The translations under genes and the position numbers were made by a program. This document shows, piece by piece, positions 61,682-64,000 of a stretch of 64,000 nucleotides of DNA (within the stretch, counting starts at the first letter, position 1; every line of letters starts with the position of its first letter). Source of the stretch: Streptomyces sp. 11x1 (GTDB taxonomy: Bacteria; Actinomycetota; Actinomycetes; Streptomycetales; Streptomycetaceae); contig NZ_CP122458.1 of the NCBI RefSeq assembly GCF_032598905.1, positions 1,488,001 to 1,552,000 on the forward strand, written 5' to 3'. Below the pieces are notes generated by a model. The model was not told the origin of the DNA. It searched no databases and worked only from the letters and a program-made list of their open reading frames with translations.

Positions 61682-64000
61682 TCAGGCGAAGACGTCCTGC
61701 TGGTAGCGCTCGTCCGCCTCCAGCTGGGCGAGCCACTGCTGGGCCCTCTCGTCGTCGCTGCCGGTCTTTTGGCGGTGGATGACGGCGAGTGCCTCGCGGA
61801 CGGCGGGGGCCATGCGCCGGCCGTCACCGCAGACGTAGACGTACGCGCCGTCCTCGATGGCCTGCCACACCGTGTCGGCCGCCTGGGCGATGGCGTTCTG
61901 CACGAACCGGGCCGGGTGGCCGCTCACCGCGGAGAAGGCGGTGTGGACCCGGGCGATGCCGGACAGCTCCCACGTCTCCATCTCGTCCCGGTAGAAGTAG
62001 TCGTGGTCCGGGTGGCGGCAGCCGACGAAGACCTGGGACAGGCCCACCTCCGTGCCGTTCTCGTACTGCCGGGCGCGCTCCTCCAGGAAGCCGCGCAGCG
62101 GTGCGATGCCGGTGCCGGGGCCGATGAGGACGAGCGGTGTCGTGGGGTCGGCGGGCGGGGCGAAGGTCGGGGAGGGCACGCGGACGTAGCCGTAGACGAC
62201 GTCTCCGGGCTCCAACCGCGCCATGTAGGAGGAGCAGGTGCCGCGGTACTGGCCGTCGCCGGACAGGGCCGGGCCTTCCAGCAGGCCGACAGTCAGGCGT
62301 ACCTGGCGCGGCTTGGCCAGCGGGGAGGAGGAGATGGAGTAGAAGCGCGGACGGATCGGGCCCATCATCTCCAGGTAGACCGCGAGCGGGAGTTCGACGG
62401 CGGGGAAGCGCTCCAGCAGGGTGAGCACGGAGACGCGCTTGTCGAGGATCTCCTTCTGGTACCGCTCTCCGGCTTCCTCGGTGTCGGCCGTGTACGCTTC
62501 CAACTGCGGCCTGGTCCAGGGGCACTCGGTGTACTCGGCCAGGGTCTGTATCTGGGAGAGGGTGGCCAGGTCCTGCAGTTCCAGGAACTCGGTGAGCAGC
62601 AGACCTGCGGTGACGGGCGTGCCCACCGGCAGGTGAGTCCGGCCTCCTGCGGGCTGCTCCAGCCGGAGCACCTGGTCGCGGTCGACGCCAAGCCGTGCGA
62701 GGGCGCGGTCGACCAGCGCGGGCTCGCTCTTGGCGAAGACGGCCAGGTGGTTGCCGGTGTCGTAGGTGACGCCCTCGGGCAGCTCGATGGTGATCGACTT
62801 CGCGGACGGGCGCGGCGGCTCGATGCTGAAGTCCCACAGCCCGGTCGCGTCGGACACGAGCTCCTCGTTGGCCACCACCGTCAGCGGGTAAGCCTGCTCG
62901 GAGACGATCGCAGGCCGTACGTCCGCCTCGGTCAGCAACTGCACTTCATAGCGCGGGCCGCTGGCCTCGGAGGTGTCGGCGGCGTACTCCTCGGCCAGGG
63001 TGGCCCACAGGCCGTCCATCCAGCGACTGGCCATGCCGTCGAAGTCCCCGGCGGCGTCCGCTATGCCGCGCTCGACGAGCGGCGTGGCACCGGCGGCCAG
63101 CAGTGCGGCTTCGATCCGCTTGGGGAACGCCTGGTAGGTCGCAACCCACTGGGTGTTGCCAGCCCCGAGCAGCGCGAATCGCACCCTGGACAGCGAGCCT
63201 TCGGGCAGTCCGGCGGCGATCAGCTCGTCGAAGCACTGGGCGTTGTCGGGCGCCTTGCCGTTGTAGCTGGCGGCGACGACGACCAGCAGCCCATCGGTGG
63301 GCAGGTTGTCGCCCAGCTCGTCCAGGCTCGTCAGCGTGGTGCCGAACCCTGAGCGCTCGCCGCGGTCGGCGATCGTGCGTGCCAGGTCCTCGCACGAGCC
63401 CAGGCTGGAGCCGTATGCGACGGTGAGATTCACGCCGACGCCGCTGACCACGGCCTGCTGCCGCTCGTTGTCGCTCCGGACGTCGGCGGCACCGAAGACG
63501 GTCCGCTCATGGTCCTGGCGGGTGCGTATGACGAGTTCGAAGTCGCCGGGCTTGCGGGTCAGCGCTTCCCGGACGTCCATCTTGTAGTCGTTCGGGTCGG
63601 CGAACTTGAACTTCTGCAACACCAGCGCCAGGGCCAGGCGGGCCTCGGTGAGCGCGAACTGCCGGCCGATGCAGGCGCGCACGCCGTTGCCGAACGGCTT
63701 GTAGGCGTGCGGGTGCTGCTGCACGCGGTTCTCCGGCAGCCACCGGTCGATGTCGAATTCCTCCGGCCGCTCCCATGCCTTTGGGTGGGTGTGCAGGGGG
63801 CCTTCGAGGATGAGGACCTTCGTGCCCTTCTTCAGCTCGTAGCAGCCACCGATGACCGTGTCCTCCCGCGCCGTCTTGCCGAACAGCGGGATGGGAGCCC
63901 ACAGGCGCAGGGTCTCCTCCAGGATCCGCGGGATCACGTCCAGCTGCATGATCGTGTCGTAGTCCGGGACGGTGTCGCCGGGCAGCAGGCGGTCCACCTC
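61682..64000 (-). CDS. self-sufficient cytochrome P450-reductase fusion (CYP102/P450BM3-like), N-terminus outside window
   Basis: Single-chain fatty-acid-type monooxygenase: P450 heme domain joined to a diflavin reductase. The visible ~772 residues begin inside the heme domain, before the K-helix ExxR (EETLRLW). The heme Cys is in FGNGVRACIGRQFALTEARL. A linker and FMN flavodoxin domain follow (LTVAYGSSLGSCEDLARTIA, VAASYNGKAPDNAQCF), then the FAD/NADPH domain (RPRFYSISSSPLAK, IGPGTGIAPLRGFLEERARQ, YVYVCGDGRRMAPAVREAL). It ends DERYQQDVFA, typical of this class. Transcribed toward the dehydrogenase and TetR genes. Confidence 0.95.
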   Translation of the reverse strand, partial: EVDRLLPGDTVPDYDTIMQLDVIPRILEETLRLWAPIPLFGKTAREDTVIGGCYELKKGTKVLILEGPLHTHPKAWERPEEFDIDRWLPENRVQQHPHAYKPFGNGVRACIGRQFALTEARLALALVLQKFKFADPNDYKMDVREALTRKPGDFELVIRTRQDHERTVFGAADVRSDNERQQAVVSGVGVNLTVAYGSSLGSCEDLARTIADRGERSGFGTTLTSLDELGDNLPTDGLLVVVAASYNGKAPDNAQCFDELIAAGLPEGSLSRVRFALLGAGNTQWVATYQAFPKRIEAALLAAGATPLVERGIADAAGDFDGMASRWMDGLWATLAEEYAADTSEASGPRYEVQLLTEADVRPAIVSEQAYPLTVVANEELVSDATGLWDFSIEPPRPSAKSITIELPEGVTYDTGNHLAVFAKSEPALVDRALARLGVDRDQVLRLEQPAGGRTHLPVGTPVTAGLLLTEFLELQDLATLSQIQTLAEYTECPWTRPQLEAYTADTEEAGERYQKEILDKRVSVLTLLERFPAVELPLAVYLEMMGPIRPRFYSISSSPLAKPRQVRLTVGLLEGPALSGDGQYRGTCSSYMARLEPGDVVYGYVRVPSPTFAPPADPTTPLVLIGPGTGIAPLRGFLEERARQYENGTEVGLSQVFVGCRHPDHDYFYRDEMETWELSGIARVHTAFSAVSGHPARFVQNAIAQAADTVWQAIEDGAYVYVCGDGRRMAPAVREALAVIHRQKTGSDDERAQQWLAQLEADERYQQDVFA

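Overview
This is a high-GC chromosomal window that is almost certainly from Streptomyces. The evidence is the strong third-position G/C bias, an SsgA-like sporulation protein, a WhiB-like protein, a two-domain small laccase, PcaV with the pcaHGBL genes, Tat-exported hydrolases, rare TTA codons and several copies of the common Streptomyces intergenic hairpin repeat. Gene content and order from the fatty-acid oxidation genes to the pca genes resemble the S. coelicolor chromosome arm that carries ssgD, the small laccase and pca. That comparison is from memory, not a search.

Layout. 1-5.3 kb: a BCCT osmolyte transporter (cut by the left edge), two translationally coupled secreted peptidases (M14 carboxypeptidase and S15 X-Pro dipeptidyl-peptidase), a solo F0-b-like protein and a macrodomain protein. 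5.4-7.1 kb: a MerR regulator with an 11-copy hexamer repeat and a frameshifted DUF5995 gene. 7.1-11.9 kb: a minus-strand beta-oxidation operon (alpha-methylacyl-CoA racemase, thiolase, FadB). 12-16.2 kb: mixed housekeeping genes including endonuclease V. 16.4-18.9 kb: an SsgA-like protein and an ABC-F ATPase behind a strong promoter and a leader with a three-codon ORF. 19.4-24.6 kb: DDAH, an acyl-ACP desaturase behind a triple operator, two tRNA-like genes flanking a zinc-ribbon SDR, a WhiB-like protein and a VOC protein. 24.6-33.1 kb: a secreted carbohydrate and redox block (GH64 glucanase with its LacI regulator, small laccase, ThuA-sorbosone dehydrogenase, cupredoxin-DUF1080 protein). 33.1-35.4 kb: divergent NHEJ genes (LigD-type polymerase and LigC-type ligase). 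35.4-42.7 kb: an alcohol dehydrogenase, a DUF3048 lipoprotein and the protocatechuate cluster. 42.8-54.7 kb: a large ATPase/TPR protein, an MHS transporter with AnmK, a DUF2510 protein, a TetR/PAP2 divergent pair around a phased repeat array, and a secreted phospholipase C. 55-64 kb: an accessory-looking stretch with a MarR/DHA2 efflux pair, TetR regulators, gene fragments, and a TetR/alcohol dehydrogenase/self-sufficient P450 cluster cut by the right edge.

Most notable points: (i) the protocatechuate operon has lost pcaIJF, with the first codons of pcaI and the last codons of pcaF still readable in a 320-bp scar between pcaV and pcaH; (ii) an array of eight degenerate 10-bp boxes at an exact 16-bp period lies between a TetR gene and a PAP2 gene; (iii) the ABC-F leader looks like a ribosome-mediated attenuator; (iv) the extracellular oxidative block carries a TTA (bldA-dependent) third codon in its first plus-strand gene.
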